64,000 nt of DNA from Aliishimia ponticola (GTDB lineage Bacteria > Pseudomonadota > Alphaproteobacteria > Rhodobacterales > Rhodobacteraceae). Within the stretch, counting starts at the first letter, position 1. Each line of letters starts with the position of its first letter. The DNA is taken from NCBI RefSeq assembly GCF_004803475.1, contig NZ_SRKY01000003.1, positions 496,001 to 560,000 of the forward strand. Direction: 5' to 3'. Made by a program: the position numbers and the translations under genes. Shown here piece after piece: positions 1 to 8,550 of this stretch. Under the pieces are notes generated by a model. That model ran no database searches, was not told the DNA's origin, and saw only the letters and a program-made list of their open reading frames with translations.

Positions 1-1
1 C

Positions 2-403
2 ATCCGTACCGTGCCCAAAACTGCTGGCGCCCTGCCCCCGGTGCTGGACATGGAATGGAACCCGTTTTCGCCGACCTGCCAGCGCCGTCCCACCGGCCAG
101 ATCGTGCGCGGCGAAATGCGGGTGTTCCTTGAGATGGTCGAACGACATTACGGCCAGAAACCGATCATCTACACCACCCCGGGATTTTATGACGATGCGG
201 GGCTTGGCGCCTTCAGCGACTATGAGTTCTGGCTGCGTACCACCGCGAAAACGCCGCGCGAAGCCTATCCGGGGCAAAGCTGGCGGTTCTGGCAATATAC
301 AGCCACAGGAATTCTGCCCGGCACACCGGGCGACGTCGATATCAACGTCTTTAACGGCAGTCGCGATTTCTGGGAATCATGGCTTTCGCAGCGTGCTCGT
401 TAA
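2..403 (+). CDS. GH25-family lysozyme/muramidase, C-terminal part
   Basis: The reading frame is open from the first base of the window, so the gene starts upstream and only about the last 133 codons are present. The visible part has the GH25 (Chalaropsis-type N-acetylmuramidase) features: a beta-strand ending in the acidic pair of LDMEW, the PIIYTTPGFYDD strand, the WQYTATG segment, and the VDINVFNG motif where the Asp follows the last beta-strand. These match the TIM-barrel fold that cleaves the beta-1,4 bond between N-acetylmuramic acid and N-acetylglucosamine in peptidoglycan. Whether it carries a signal peptide or cell-wall-binding domain cannot be seen. A hairpin terminator follows the stop. 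The family call is firm; the biological role (wall remodelling or lysis) is open. Confidence 0.85.
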   Translation: MRTVPKTAGALPPVLDMEWNPFSPTCQRRPTGQIVRGEMRVFLEMVERHYGQKPIIYTTPGFYDDAGLGAFSDYEFWLRTTAKTPREAYPGQSWRFWQYTATGILPGTPGDVDINVFNGSRDFWESWLSQRAR

Positions 404-440
404 CCTAGAAATCCAGTTGCCGAACACGACACAATCCGCA

Positions 441-473
441 AGCCCTGACCGCATTGATGTGTAGGTCAGGGCT
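441..473 (+). terminator. hairpin terminator after the GH25 gene
   Basis: A perfect 10-bp inverted repeat, AGCCCTGACC and GGTCAGGGCT, is separated by 13 bases and lies 38 bases after the GH25 stop. There is no T-tract on either side, so it may be a weak terminator or an RNA-stabilising hairpin. Confidence 0.6.
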
Positions 474-570
474 GCTGACAAATTCGCTGATCGTTTCCCC
501 TAAAACTTGACACATTTCGGCCCGATATCGTGGTTAACCGACGCCATAGTCACGTGAAAGGTATCGAAAT

Positions 571-1212
571 ATGCGAACTATACTTACAGCACTTGCTTTG
601 TCGCTCACTGCAGGCGCGGTTTCGGCTGCCACGATTGAAAACGGCAGTTTCGAAGATCTTGGCAGCAACTCCCTCGGCGGATCGAGCTGGAAAATCTTCA
701 GCGACCTTCCCGGCTGGACAGGCGTGCCGAACCTTGAGCTTCAGACGAATGCCACGCTGAGCAGCATCGACGCGCAGGACGGCTCGAACTATGTGGAACT
801 CGCGTCCAACCAGAATGCGGCGATCGAACAGTCCGTGTCGCTGACCGCTGGTACATACGCGCTGAGCTTCTGGTACAGCCCGCGCATCAATGGCGCGAAC
901 ACGTCCACCAACGACATGAGCTATGTTGCGACCAGCCGTGCCGGCGACATCTTTTCCGGGGTGATCAACGGCGCGCCGGATCCGCTGTTCCCGCATGGCG
1001 TTTGGACGCAGGTGACAGAGACGTTCACCCTGGCGGATGATGCGCTTGTCACATTCACCTTCGCCGCGACCGGTGTCGGTGGAAGCAACCAAACAGGCGC
1101 GTTGATCGACAACGTGTCGCTGGCCGCTGTGCCGCTGCCTGCCTCGGGCGCGCTGCTGCTGGGCGGTGTGGCCGCGATGGGCGCTGTGCGTCGCCGCGCG
1201 CGCCGCGCATAA
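571..1212 (+). CDS. secreted DUF642-like protein with VPLPA-CTERM sorting signal
   Basis: The protein has 213 residues. Residues 1-19 form a Sec signal peptide ending in VSA-AT. The mature part begins IENGSFED and continues with a W-rich first strand, DGSNYVEL and an LIDNVSLA close, the jelly-roll pattern of DUF642/PEP-CTERM exported proteins that often bind carbohydrate. The C-terminus is VPLPASGALLLGG, a hydrophobic helix and an RRRARR tail, the tripartite signal processed by an exosortase in Rhodobacteraceae. The protein is therefore expected to be exported and cut or anchored at the cell surface, probably with exopolysaccharide. No exosortase gene lies in this window. An AAAGG ribosome site sits 8 bases before the start. 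A strong hairpin terminator follows, so the gene is probably monocistronic. Confidence 0.85.
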   Translation: MRTILTALALSLTAGAVSAATIENGSFEDLGSNSLGGSSWKIFSDLPGWTGVPNLELQTNATLSSIDAQDGSNYVELASNQNAAIEQSVSLTAGTYALSFWYSPRINGANTSTNDMSYVATSRAGDIFSGVINGAPDPLFPHGVWTQVTETFTLADDALVTFTFAATGVGGSNQTGALIDNVSLAAVPLPASGALLLGGVAAMGAVRRRARRA

Positions 1213-1227
1213 GACTACAACAAACCT

Positions 1228-1265
1228 CACCGCGCGGGGGTGCCCCTGCGCGGTGGGCCTTTTCG
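1228..1265 (+). terminator. rho-independent terminator
   Basis: The GC-rich stem CACCGCGC / GCGCGGTG is extended by GGGG/CCCC with one bulged T, and is followed by GGGCCTTTT. It lies just after the VPLPA-CTERM gene. Confidence 0.8.
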
Positions 1266-1483
1266 GCGACCTGCGCCCGGTGATCATCGCCAAGGCGATA
1301 GTGGTGCCCCATCGGATTGGCACGCAGCCACCACGAAGTCGCGCATCACAGCCCCGCTGTCACCGCCGATCATTCTGATCCCGGCGCCAAACCAGCCGCC
1401 AAAAGAAAAATGCCCCGACTGCACAAGCCGGAGCACTCAATCTTTTCAATACCATCAGCCGATTGAACAGGCCGCCCTGGCGG

Positions 1484-3985
1484 TCAGGCGTCCTTGCGGA
1501 TCACCTCGTTCTTCGGATCGTAGGGGCTATCCTCGACAATCTCGGCGTCCCAAAGTTCGTTCAGCATCCGTACCTTCAGCTTGGTACCCGGCACCGCCAG
1601 AACGGGCGAGACATAGCCCATCCCGATGGACTTGCCAAAATGGACGGAGTAACCGCCCGAGGTCAGACGCCCGACCTTCGTGTCCCCGTCATACAGCGCC
1701 TCGCGCCCCCACGGGTCGGCATCTTGCGGCCCATCGATCAGCAGCGTCACGCATTTGCTGCGCACGCCGGTCGCCTCAAGCGCGGCTTTGCCGTGGAACT
1801 CTTTGGACAGGTCGATGAAGCGCGGCAGGTCCGCCTCAAGCGGGGTCGCGTCGCGCCCAAGTTCGTTGCCGAACGCGCGATAGGATTTTTCCTGCCGCAG
1901 CCAGTTTTGCGCGCGCGCGCCGACCAGCTTCATGCCGTGCTTTTCGCCGGCCTCCAGCAACAGATCCCAAAGATAGGTCTGCATCTCGATCGGGTGGTGA
2001 AGTTCCCAGCCAAGCTCGCCAGTATAGGCCACGCGGATGGCACGGACCGGGCACATGCCCAGTTCGATGTCGCGCATCGACAGCCACGGGAAGCGCTTGT
2101 TGCCCAGAACCGTCGCCGGGTCGGCATCCTTGACGATCTCGCGAAGCACATCGCGCGATTTCGGCCCGGCAATGGCAAAGACACCCCATTGCGTCGTCAC
2201 ATCGTGAATGTCGACATAGCCACCGCCCGCGCCCATGAAATCCTCGGCCGATTTCATCAGGTAATCCGCGTCGTAAGCTGTCCACGCACCGGCGGAGACC
2301 AGGTAATATTCATCCTCGCCCAAACGCACGATGGTATATTCGGTCCGCGTCGTACCGGCATCGGTCAGCGCGTAGGTCAGGTTGATCCGGCCGACTTTCG
2401 GCAGCTTGTTGCAGGTGAACTTGTCAAGGAACCCCGTCGCGCCGGGGCCGCGCACCAGATGTTTGGTGAAGGCGGTCGCGTCGATCAGGCCCACATCCTT
2501 GCGGATCGCTTCGGCTTCGGCCTTGGCATATTGCCACCAGTCGCCCCGCCGGAAAGAGCGCGCATCATGGTCGAAGCTGTCCGGTGCATCCAGCGGGCCG
2601 TAATAGTTGGGCCGTTCAAACGCGTTGACGCAGCCGAACTGCGCGCCAAGCGCCTTCTGGCGGTCATAGACCGGGCCGGTACGCAGCGGGCGGCAGGCTT
2701 CGCGTTCCTCATCGGGGTGGTGCAGGACGAAGACATGTTCGTAACATTCCTCGTTCTTGCGCGCGGCATATTCGGTCGTCATCCACGCGCCATAGCGCTT
2801 GGGATCAAGGCTGGCCATGTCGATCTCGGCCTCGCCTTCGACCATCATCTGCGCAAGGTAATACCCCGTGCCGCCTGCCGCCGTGATCCCGAAAGAGAAC
2901 CCTTCGGCCAGCCACATGTTGCGCAGTCCCGGCGCGGGGCCAACCAGCGGGTTGCCGTCCGGCGTATAGCAGATCGGGCCGTTATAATCGTCTTTCAGGC
3001 CGACGGTCTCCGACGAAGGGAGGCGGTGGATCATCGACATATATTCCTCTTCGATCCGCTCCAGATCGAGCGGGAAGAGATCGGCGCGGAAGCTTTCCGG
3101 CACGTCATAGAGGAACCGCGCCGGGGCGCCGCGCTCATACGGGCCCAAAATCCAGCCCCCGCGTTCTTCGCGGACATACCACTTGGCGTCGGCGTCGCGC
3201 AGCACGGGGTGTTCCGGGTGATCCTTGCGCCACTCGACAAGCGCCGGATCGGGTTCGGTCACGATATATTGGTGTTCGACGGGGATCGCGGGGATCTTGA
3301 TACCCAGCAGCTTGGCCGTGCGCTGCGCGTGGTTGCCCGTGGCGGTGACGACATGTTCCGCATGGATCACGGTCTGCTCGTCCGAGGGGACAAGGTTGCC
3401 GCCCTTTTCGACCATCTTGGTCACGGTCACATCCCAATGATCGCCGGTCCAGTGGTAGCCATCGACCTGCCACTTGCGTTCGATCAGGACGCCGCGCTGC
3501 CGTGCGCCTTTGGCCATTGCCATGGTGACGTCCGCCGGGTTGATATAGCCATCGGTCGGGTGGAAGATCGCACCTTTCAGATCTTCGGTCCGAACCAGCG
3601 GCCAACGGTCCTTGATCTCGGCGGAGGTGAGCCACTCATAGGGGATCCCGACCGTCTCGGCCGTGGAAGCATAGAGGCGGTATTCATCCATGCGGGCGTC
3701 AGTCTGCGCCATGCGCAGGTTGCCCACCACCGAGAAACCCGCATTCAGCCCGGTTTCCTCTTCCAGCGTCTTGTAGAACTTCACGGAGTAGTCGTGGATG
3801 TGGCTGGTCGCATAAGACATGTTGAAGAGCGGCAGCAAACCGGCAGCGTGCCAGGTGGAGCCGGAGGTCAATTCGTCCCGCTCCAGCAGCATGACGTCGC
3901 TCCAGCCGGCGCGCGCCAGGTGATACGCAATGCCCGTCCCGACTGCGCCGCCACCGACGACCAGAGCTTTGACATGGGTTTTCAT
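1484..3985 (-). CDS. dimethylglycine/sarcosine dehydrogenase-like FAD + GcvT protein
   Basis: This 833-residue protein matches the dimethylglycine/sarcosine dehydrogenase family in length and plan. An N-terminal DAO-type FAD domain starts with ALVVGGGAVGTGIAYHL. It carries STWHAAG, whose His46 is the covalent flavinylation position in the family. A GcvT-type folate-binding half (about residues 430-830) contains GELGWELHHP and a C-terminal GcvT barrel. The likely reaction is oxidative N-demethylation of a small methylated amine (dimethylglycine, sarcosine or a betaine relative), passing the one-carbon unit to tetrahydrofolate. AAGGAG lies 8 bases before the ATG. The tandem-hairpin element lies upstream, behind the neighbouring flavoprotein gene, so this gene probably has its own promoter. 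The substrate cannot be fixed from sequence because this family is heavily expanded in marine Rhodobacteraceae. Confidence 0.85.
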   Translation of the reverse strand: MKTHVKALVVGGGAVGTGIAYHLARAGWSDVMLLERDELTSGSTWHAAGLLPLFNMSYATSHIHDYSVKFYKTLEEETGLNAGFSVVGNLRMAQTDARMDEYRLYASTAETVGIPYEWLTSAEIKDRWPLVRTEDLKGAIFHPTDGYINPADVTMAMAKGARQRGVLIERKWQVDGYHWTGDHWDVTVTKMVEKGGNLVPSDEQTVIHAEHVVTATGNHAQRTAKLLGIKIPAIPVEHQYIVTEPDPALVEWRKDHPEHPVLRDADAKWYVREERGGWILGPYERGAPARFLYDVPESFRADLFPLDLERIEEEYMSMIHRLPSSETVGLKDDYNGPICYTPDGNPLVGPAPGLRNMWLAEGFSFGITAAGGTGYYLAQMMVEGEAEIDMASLDPKRYGAWMTTEYAARKNEECYEHVFVLHHPDEEREACRPLRTGPVYDRQKALGAQFGCVNAFERPNYYGPLDAPDSFDHDARSFRRGDWWQYAKAEAEAIRKDVGLIDATAFTKHLVRGPGATGFLDKFTCNKLPKVGRINLTYALTDAGTTRTEYTIVRLGEDEYYLVSAGAWTAYDADYLMKSAEDFMGAGGGYVDIHDVTTQWGVFAIAGPKSRDVLREIVKDADPATVLGNKRFPWLSMRDIELGMCPVRAIRVAYTGELGWELHHPIEMQTYLWDLLLEAGEKHGMKLVGARAQNWLRQEKSYRAFGNELGRDATPLEADLPRFIDLSKEFHGKAALEATGVRSKCVTLLIDGPQDADPWGREALYDGDTKVGRLTSGGYSVHFGKSIGMGYVSPVLAVPGTKLKVRMLNELWDAEIVEDSPYDPKNEVIRKDA

Positions 3986-4094
3986 CGAACCGACTCCTTC
4001 GTGAACTCTGGAGCCGTTTTTAAGTCAATTCGCAGCCGCGCGCGGAAATGTTCCGACCCTATCCGGATAAAAACGACAGCCCACACCGGGCGGG

Positions 4095-4140
4095 CGGAAA
4101 CCGACCCGGTTTCCGGCCCGTTTTCCGTATCGGAAAACGG
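4095..4140 (-). repeat. tandem double-hairpin element, copy A
   Basis: Two adjacent perfect hairpins with 3-base loops: CGGAAACCG-ACC-CGGTTTCCG (9-bp stem) and CCGTTTTCCG-TAT-CGGAAAACGG (10-bp stem). The element starts 12 bases after the stop of the minus-strand gene ending at 4153. A near-identical copy lies at 7398-7445, also directly behind a minus-strand gene; the stems agree and the loops differ. This fits a repeated transcription-end or mRNA-protecting element. Confidence 0.8.
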
Positions 4141-4152
4141 CGCGGGTGGGGA

Positions 4153-5556
4153 TCAGGACGCGATGACCTTACCGGGGTTCAGGATGTTATCCGGGTCCAG
4201 CGCGGCCTTGATCGCCGCCATCACGTCGACGGCATCCCCCAGTTCCTTGCGCAGATAGGGCATCTTGCCCTGGCCGATGCCATGTTCCCCCGTGCAGGTA
4301 CCGTCCATCGAAATCGCCAATTCGTTGAGCCAGCTGACGAAGGCCTCGGCCTTGGCGACTTCTTCGGGGTTATCCATATCCAGCAGCACGACCGAGTGGA
4401 AATTACCGTCACCCACGTGCCCCAAGACCATGGGAACGAAACCGTCCGCTTTCATCCGCTCCTGTGTCGCGACGACGCATTCGGCAAGGCGCGAGATCGG
4501 CACACAGACATCGGTGGAAATCCCCTTGGCACCGGGGCGCACCTGCAAAGTCGCCCAATAAAGGTCATGCCGCGCCTTCCAGAGCCGGTTGCGTTCTTCC
4601 GTGCTTGCCGTCGCCTCGTAGCCGATGGCCCCGTTGTCCTTGGCGATCTGACCGAAAAGCTCGGCCTGTTCGACCACCGACGCCTCGGAACCGTGGAATT
4701 CCATCAGCAGCAGCGGTTGCTCGGGCAGGTCCAGCTTGGAATAGGCGTTGACCGCCGCCACGGAATGTTCGTCCAGCAGTTCGATGCGGGCCACCGGGAT
4801 ACCGTATTGGATCACCTGCATCACCGCTTCGCAGGCCGTGCCCACCGAGGTGAACGAACACCGCGCGGCAGACATCGCCTCTGGAATGCCCTGAAGGCGC
4901 AGCGTGATTTCGGTCACGATGCCCAGTGTGCCTTCCGATCCGACGATCAGTCGCGTGAGGTCATATCCGGCAGAAGTTTTCTTTGCCCGCGATGCGGTGC
5001 GGATCACGCGGCCATCGGCGGTGACGACTTCCAGCGAGATGACATTGTCCTTCATCGTGCCATAGCGCACCGCATTGGTCCCCGACGCACCCGTGGCGAC
5101 CATACCGCCCAGCGAGGCATTCGCGCCCGGATCGATTGGGAAAAACAGCCCCTGGTCGCGCAAATGCGTGTTTAGGTCTTCGCGTGTGACGCCCGGCTGG
5201 ATCACGCAGTTGAGGTCTTCGGCATGAACCTCCAGCACCTTGTTCATCTGCATCAGGTCGACGCACACACCGCCAGCGGGCGCGTTGACATGCCCTTCCA
5301 GCGATGTGCCCGTGCCGAAGGGGATGACCGGAACGCTGTATTTCGCGCAGGTTTTGACGATATCGGCGACCTCTTCGGTCGAGGTCGGGAAAATCACCGC
5401 ATCAGGGGGTTGCGGAGTGAGCCATGTAGTCGTGTGTGCGTGCTGGTCGCGCAGGGATTGCCCGGTTTGCAGCGCGTCGCCGTATTTCTGTTTGAGCACG
5501 CCGATTGCAGCGGCAATCCCGTCCTCGTTGCGCGGCATGGCTGTCACCTGACCCAT
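4153..5556 (-). CDS. FAD-binding oxidase, D-lactate dehydrogenase (cytochrome)/GlcD type
   Basis: This 467-residue protein has the two domains of the VAO/FAD_binding_4 family. The N-terminal FAD domain carries VIPFGTGTSLEGH, the PGANASLGGMVATGASGTNAVRYG flavin loop and IVGSEGTLGIVTE. The C-terminal oxidase domain ends in GHVGDGNFH, GEHGIGQGK and LDPDNILNPGK, the substrate and metal-ligand motifs of D-lactate dehydrogenase and glycolate oxidase GlcD. It is expected to oxidise a D-2-hydroxy acid and pass electrons to cytochrome c or quinone. GGGAGG lies 7 bases before the chosen ATG, which favours it over the ATG six codons later. A D-2-hydroxyacid dehydrogenase gene lies two genes away on the same strand, so both may serve 2-hydroxyacid metabolism. 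Confidence 0.88.
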   Translation of the reverse strand: MGQVTAMPRNEDGIAAAIGVLKQKYGDALQTGQSLRDQHAHTTTWLTPQPPDAVIFPTSTEEVADIVKTCAKYSVPVIPFGTGTSLEGHVNAPAGGVCVDLMQMNKVLEVHAEDLNCVIQPGVTREDLNTHLRDQGLFFPIDPGANASLGGMVATGASGTNAVRYGTMKDNVISLEVVTADGRVIRTASRAKKTSAGYDLTRLIVGSEGTLGIVTEITLRLQGIPEAMSAARCSFTSVGTACEAVMQVIQYGIPVARIELLDEHSVAAVNAYSKLDLPEQPLLLMEFHGSEASVVEQAELFGQIAKDNGAIGYEATASTEERNRLWKARHDLYWATLQVRPGAKGISTDVCVPISRLAECVVATQERMKADGFVPMVLGHVGDGNFHSVVLLDMDNPEEVAKAEAFVSWLNELAISMDGTCTGEHGIGQGKMPYLRKELGDAVDVMAAIKAALDPDNILNPGKVIAS

Positions 5557-5586
5557 GGCGTTCCTCCCTTAAACTTGTGGCCAGCC

Positions 5587-7377
5587 TTATTGGCCCAGCG
5601 CGATCCCTTCGCGGCGCGGATCGGCACCGCCCTGCAAATTTGCCCCGATGGAGATCGCGTGCAAGCCCGAATTGAGATCCCGCACCCCGGTCGTGAATCC
5701 CATGGCCTCAAGCTCCGGTGCCATGGCCTCCATTTTCGTGCCTTCCTCCAGATCATACGTGCCGAACCGGTTCACCGCATGGGGCAAGGCGACGGCCTGC
5801 TGGACGTTCATCCCCCAGTCGATATGTGCGATGATCGCGCTGGCCACGTAGGGGATGATGCGGCTCCCGCCCGGCGATCCAATGGCCAGCACCGGTCTGC
5901 CATCGCGCAGGACAATGGTCGGCGCCATGGACGATCGTGGGCGTTTGCCCGGTTCCACCCGGTTGGCGATGGGCACGCCATCGCGGTGAGAGCGGAACGA
6001 GAAATCCGTCAATTCGTTATTGAGCAGAAAACCGTTCGTCATAAGGCGCGAGCCGAACGCATTTTCGATCGTCGTCGTCATGGAGGCGACATTGCCGAAG
6101 CTGTCGACGATGGAGATATGCGAAGTCGAGGGCAGTTCCAGCGCCTCGTCATCGGCCCATAGCAGCGCGTGTTCGAATTCCGGCGCGCCCGGCGAGACGC
6201 TTTCCAGCGCGCCATCGCCAAAGAGCAGCGCCGCCCGGCCTGCGAGATACGCGGGATCGACCATGCCCTGCACCGGCACTGGCACAAAGTCAGTATCCGC
6301 GACGTAACGGCCACGATCCGCGAAGGCGAGCCGCGACGCATCGCCGATCAACCGCCATGATTGAGGGTCGTCCGGGCCAAGAGTTGCAAGATCGAATTGG
6401 TTCAGAATGCCCAGCGTCTGGCCGACCGCCAGCGCCCCCGAAGAGGGCGGACCCATGCCGCAGACGTCATGGTCGCGATAGCTTGCGCAGACGGCCGGGC
6501 GTTCGATGACCTGATAAAGGGCAAGATCCCATTCGCTCAGAACGCCCGGATTGCCCGGCGCATTCTGGACGGTCGCAACGATATCGGAGCCGATGGCGCC
6601 CTCGCCCCGCGCGTAGAAAACCCGCGCGCCGTCCGAAGCCATCTTGCGCAAGGTCGCGGCATAGGCGGGATTGGTCAGCGTCGTGCCCGCTTGCAGCGGT
6701 GCGCCTTCGGGCAGGAAATACGCGGCCGTTTCCGCAAAGCGGGACAGCCGGTCGGCATCGCGCTCCACCAATCCGGCAAGTCTGGGCGACACGGCGAAAC
6801 CGCCCTCGGCCAGCGTGATCGCCGGTTGCAGCAAGGACGGCCACTCCAGACGCCCCCATTTTTCATGCAGGGTTTCCAGCAGCGCGGGCGTGCCGGGCAC
6901 CCCGACCGACCGCCCCCCGACAACGGCATCGAAGAACTTCAACGGCGCGCCATCTTCGTCCTGAAACAGGCGCGGCGTGGCGGCAAGGGGCGCGGCCTCG
7001 CGTGCGTCCAACGTCGTGACGTTGCCGGACGCAGCATCGTACCAGACCAGAAACGCCCCGCCACCCAGGCCGGAGGATTGCGGCTCCACCAAGCCCAGAA
7101 CCGTCTGCACGGCCACCAAGGCATCGGCTGCGGTGCCGCCGGCGCGCAGGACATCGGCCCCGGCTTGTACCGCATGGGGATTGGCGGCTGCGACCATCCA
7201 CTCTTGCGCGGCCACGGGTCGCCCGGCGGCCTTGGCGGACAGCGCCTTGCCAACCTCGGGAGAGATCGCCTCAAACTGGCCCTGCGTCGCAGCTTCCGGC
7301 GCGACCGCATCTGCGGCATCCTGTGCCGTGGCCGGAAGCGCCAACAGCGCAGCAACAACACAAGATATAAAGCGCAT
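5587..7377 (-). CDS. ggt: gamma-glutamyltransferase (glutathione hydrolase)
   Basis: This 596-residue precursor starts with a clear Sec signal peptide (MRFISCVVAALLALPATAQ), so it acts in the periplasm. Family motifs include GGTAADALVAVQ, SSGLGGGAFLVWYD, DAREAAP, the GPPSSGA loop, and STSHISIVDSFGN with Thr418 at the self-cleavage site that becomes the N-terminal nucleophile of the small subunit. It ends with PGGSRI and the GTYDLEEGT region. The enzyme removes gamma-glutamyl groups from glutathione and related peptides or amides. The small-subunit motif is TSH rather than the more common TTH, but the first Thr is kept. The gene ends 30 bases before the start of the D-lactate-dehydrogenase-like gene and may be cotranscribed with it. 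Confidence 0.92.
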   Translation of the reverse strand: MRFISCVVAALLALPATAQDAADAVAPEAATQGQFEAISPEVGKALSAKAAGRPVAAQEWMVAAANPHAVQAGADVLRAGGTAADALVAVQTVLGLVEPQSSGLGGGAFLVWYDAASGNVTTLDAREAAPLAATPRLFQDEDGAPLKFFDAVVGGRSVGVPGTPALLETLHEKWGRLEWPSLLQPAITLAEGGFAVSPRLAGLVERDADRLSRFAETAAYFLPEGAPLQAGTTLTNPAYAATLRKMASDGARVFYARGEGAIGSDIVATVQNAPGNPGVLSEWDLALYQVIERPAVCASYRDHDVCGMGPPSSGALAVGQTLGILNQFDLATLGPDDPQSWRLIGDASRLAFADRGRYVADTDFVPVPVQGMVDPAYLAGRAALLFGDGALESVSPGAPEFEHALLWADDEALELPSTSHISIVDSFGNVASMTTTIENAFGSRLMTNGFLLNNELTDFSFRSHRDGVPIANRVEPGKRPRSSMAPTIVLRDGRPVLAIGSPGGSRIIPYVASAIIAHIDWGMNVQQAVALPHAVNRFGTYDLEEGTKMEAMAPELEAMGFTTGVRDLNSGLHAISIGANLQGGADPRREGIALGQ

Positions 7378-7397
7378 CGTCTTTCTCCTCTCGGGTC

Positions 7398-7445
7398 ACC
7401 GGAAACCGACACGGTTTCCGGTCCGTTTTCCGGGGCGGAAAACGG
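7398..7445 (-). repeat. tandem double-hairpin element, copy B
   Basis: Second copy of the element at 4095-4140. Here the stems are ACCGGAAACCG-ACA-CGGTTTCCGGT (11 bp) and CCGTTTTCCG-GGG-CGGAAAACGG (10 bp). It starts immediately after the TAG stop of the gene ending at 7446. Both stems are conserved while the loops differ, so pairing seems to be what is kept. Confidence 0.8.
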
Positions 7446-8429
7446 CTACAGCATCGACGGAATCACCAGATCGGGGGGCCGGTGCCCGTCATCGAAGGTC
7501 TTGATGTTGATGATGACTTTCTCGCCCATCTCCATCCGCCCTTCGCGCGTGGCCGAGCCCATATGTGGCAACAGCACCACGTTATCCAGCTCTCGCAGAC
7601 GCGGATTGGACACATCGCCCTCATAGACATCCAGCCCGGCACCGGCGATTTCGCCCGCGCGCAGCATCCGGGTCAGCGCGTTCTCGTCGATGACATCCCC
7701 GCGCGCTGTATTCACGACAACAGCGTCAGGTTTCAGCAGTTTCAGCCGGCGCGCGTTCAAAAGATGGAAGGTGGACGGGGTCGATGGGCAATTGATGGAG
7801 ATCACATCCATGCGCGCCACCATCTGGTCGAGGCTTTCCCAATACCGTGCGCCCAGCGCGTCCTCGACGCCAGCGTGCAGCCTGCGGCGGTTGTGGTAAT
7901 GCACCTGCATCCCGAATGCCGCCGCCCGCTTGGCCACCGCCTGCCCGATATGGCCCATCCCGATGATACCAAGCCGCCGTCCGCCGACACGGCCGCCCAG
8001 CAACCCGCGCGGCGACCAGCCTTCCCAGTCGCCCTTCTGCATGATGGCCAGCCCCTCGGGGATTCGCCGCGTGACCGCGAGAATCAGCGCCATCACCATA
8101 TCGGCGGTATCGTCTGTCAGAACGCCGGGCGTGTTGGACACCAGAATACCGCGCTGCCGCGCCGTGGCCACATCGATATGGTCCACACCGGCCCCGTAAT
8201 TCGCGATCAGCTTGAGCCGCTCGCCCGCCTGCGCAATCAACCCCGCATCGATCACATCGGTGATGGTCGGCACCAGAATATCGGCGTGCTTCATCGCATC
8301 GGCCAACTGGGTTCGCGTCATCGGGCTGTCGCTGTCGCGCAGGGTCACGTCGAACAATTCGCCCATCCGGGCTTCTACCTGCTCCGGCAACCGTCGCGTG
8401 ACGACAACACTCAGACGCGGTTTTGACAT
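7446..8429 (-). CDS. D-2-hydroxyacid dehydrogenase (glyoxylate/hydroxypyruvate reductase type)
   Basis: A 327-residue NAD(P)-dependent D-isomer-specific 2-hydroxyacid dehydrogenase. Residues 1-100 and the C-terminus form the substrate domain, which includes LKLIANYGAGVDHID. The central Rossmann domain carries LGIIGMGHIGQAVAKRA. Catalytic residues are visible: Arg in VVNTARGDVID, Glu in the GLDVYEGD segment, and His in VLLPHMGSAT. The HMGSAT ending is typical of glyoxylate/hydroxypyruvate reductases, so it probably reduces a 2-oxo acid to the D-hydroxy acid, or the reverse. The gene is divergent from the SH3 protein gene, with 121 bases between the two starts. Confidence 0.9.
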   Translation of the reverse strand: MSKPRLSVVVTRRLPEQVEARMGELFDVTLRDSDSPMTRTQLADAMKHADILVPTITDVIDAGLIAQAGERLKLIANYGAGVDHIDVATARQRGILVSNTPGVLTDDTADMVMALILAVTRRIPEGLAIMQKGDWEGWSPRGLLGGRVGGRRLGIIGMGHIGQAVAKRAAAFGMQVHYHNRRRLHAGVEDALGARYWESLDQMVARMDVISINCPSTPSTFHLLNARRLKLLKPDAVVVNTARGDVIDENALTRMLRAGEIAGAGLDVYEGDVSNPRLRELDNVVLLPHMGSATREGRMEMGEKVIINIKTFDDGHRPPDLVIPSML

Positions 8430-8550
8430 CTATGATTCCCTCGGACTTTCGCGGATCTCTGTGCTATGGCATCGTGGCGGAAAGGCAGGAGCGGCACAAG
8501 AACCCCTCCGCCTCAATTGAGTAACAGGCACCCGGATAGGCATCGGACAC

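Noticed and set aside
1463-4258. A 931-codon open frame on the plus strand opposite the dimethylglycine-dehydrogenase-like gene
   Set aside because: Its translation is rich in His, Arg and Gly with no family motifs, while the minus-strand frame has intact FAD and GcvT motifs. Long antisense frames are expected in high-GC DNA.
4095-7445. Double-hairpin repeats considered as ends of an insertion sequence
   Set aside because: They are in the same orientation, enclose normal operon genes with no transposase, and show no target-site duplication.
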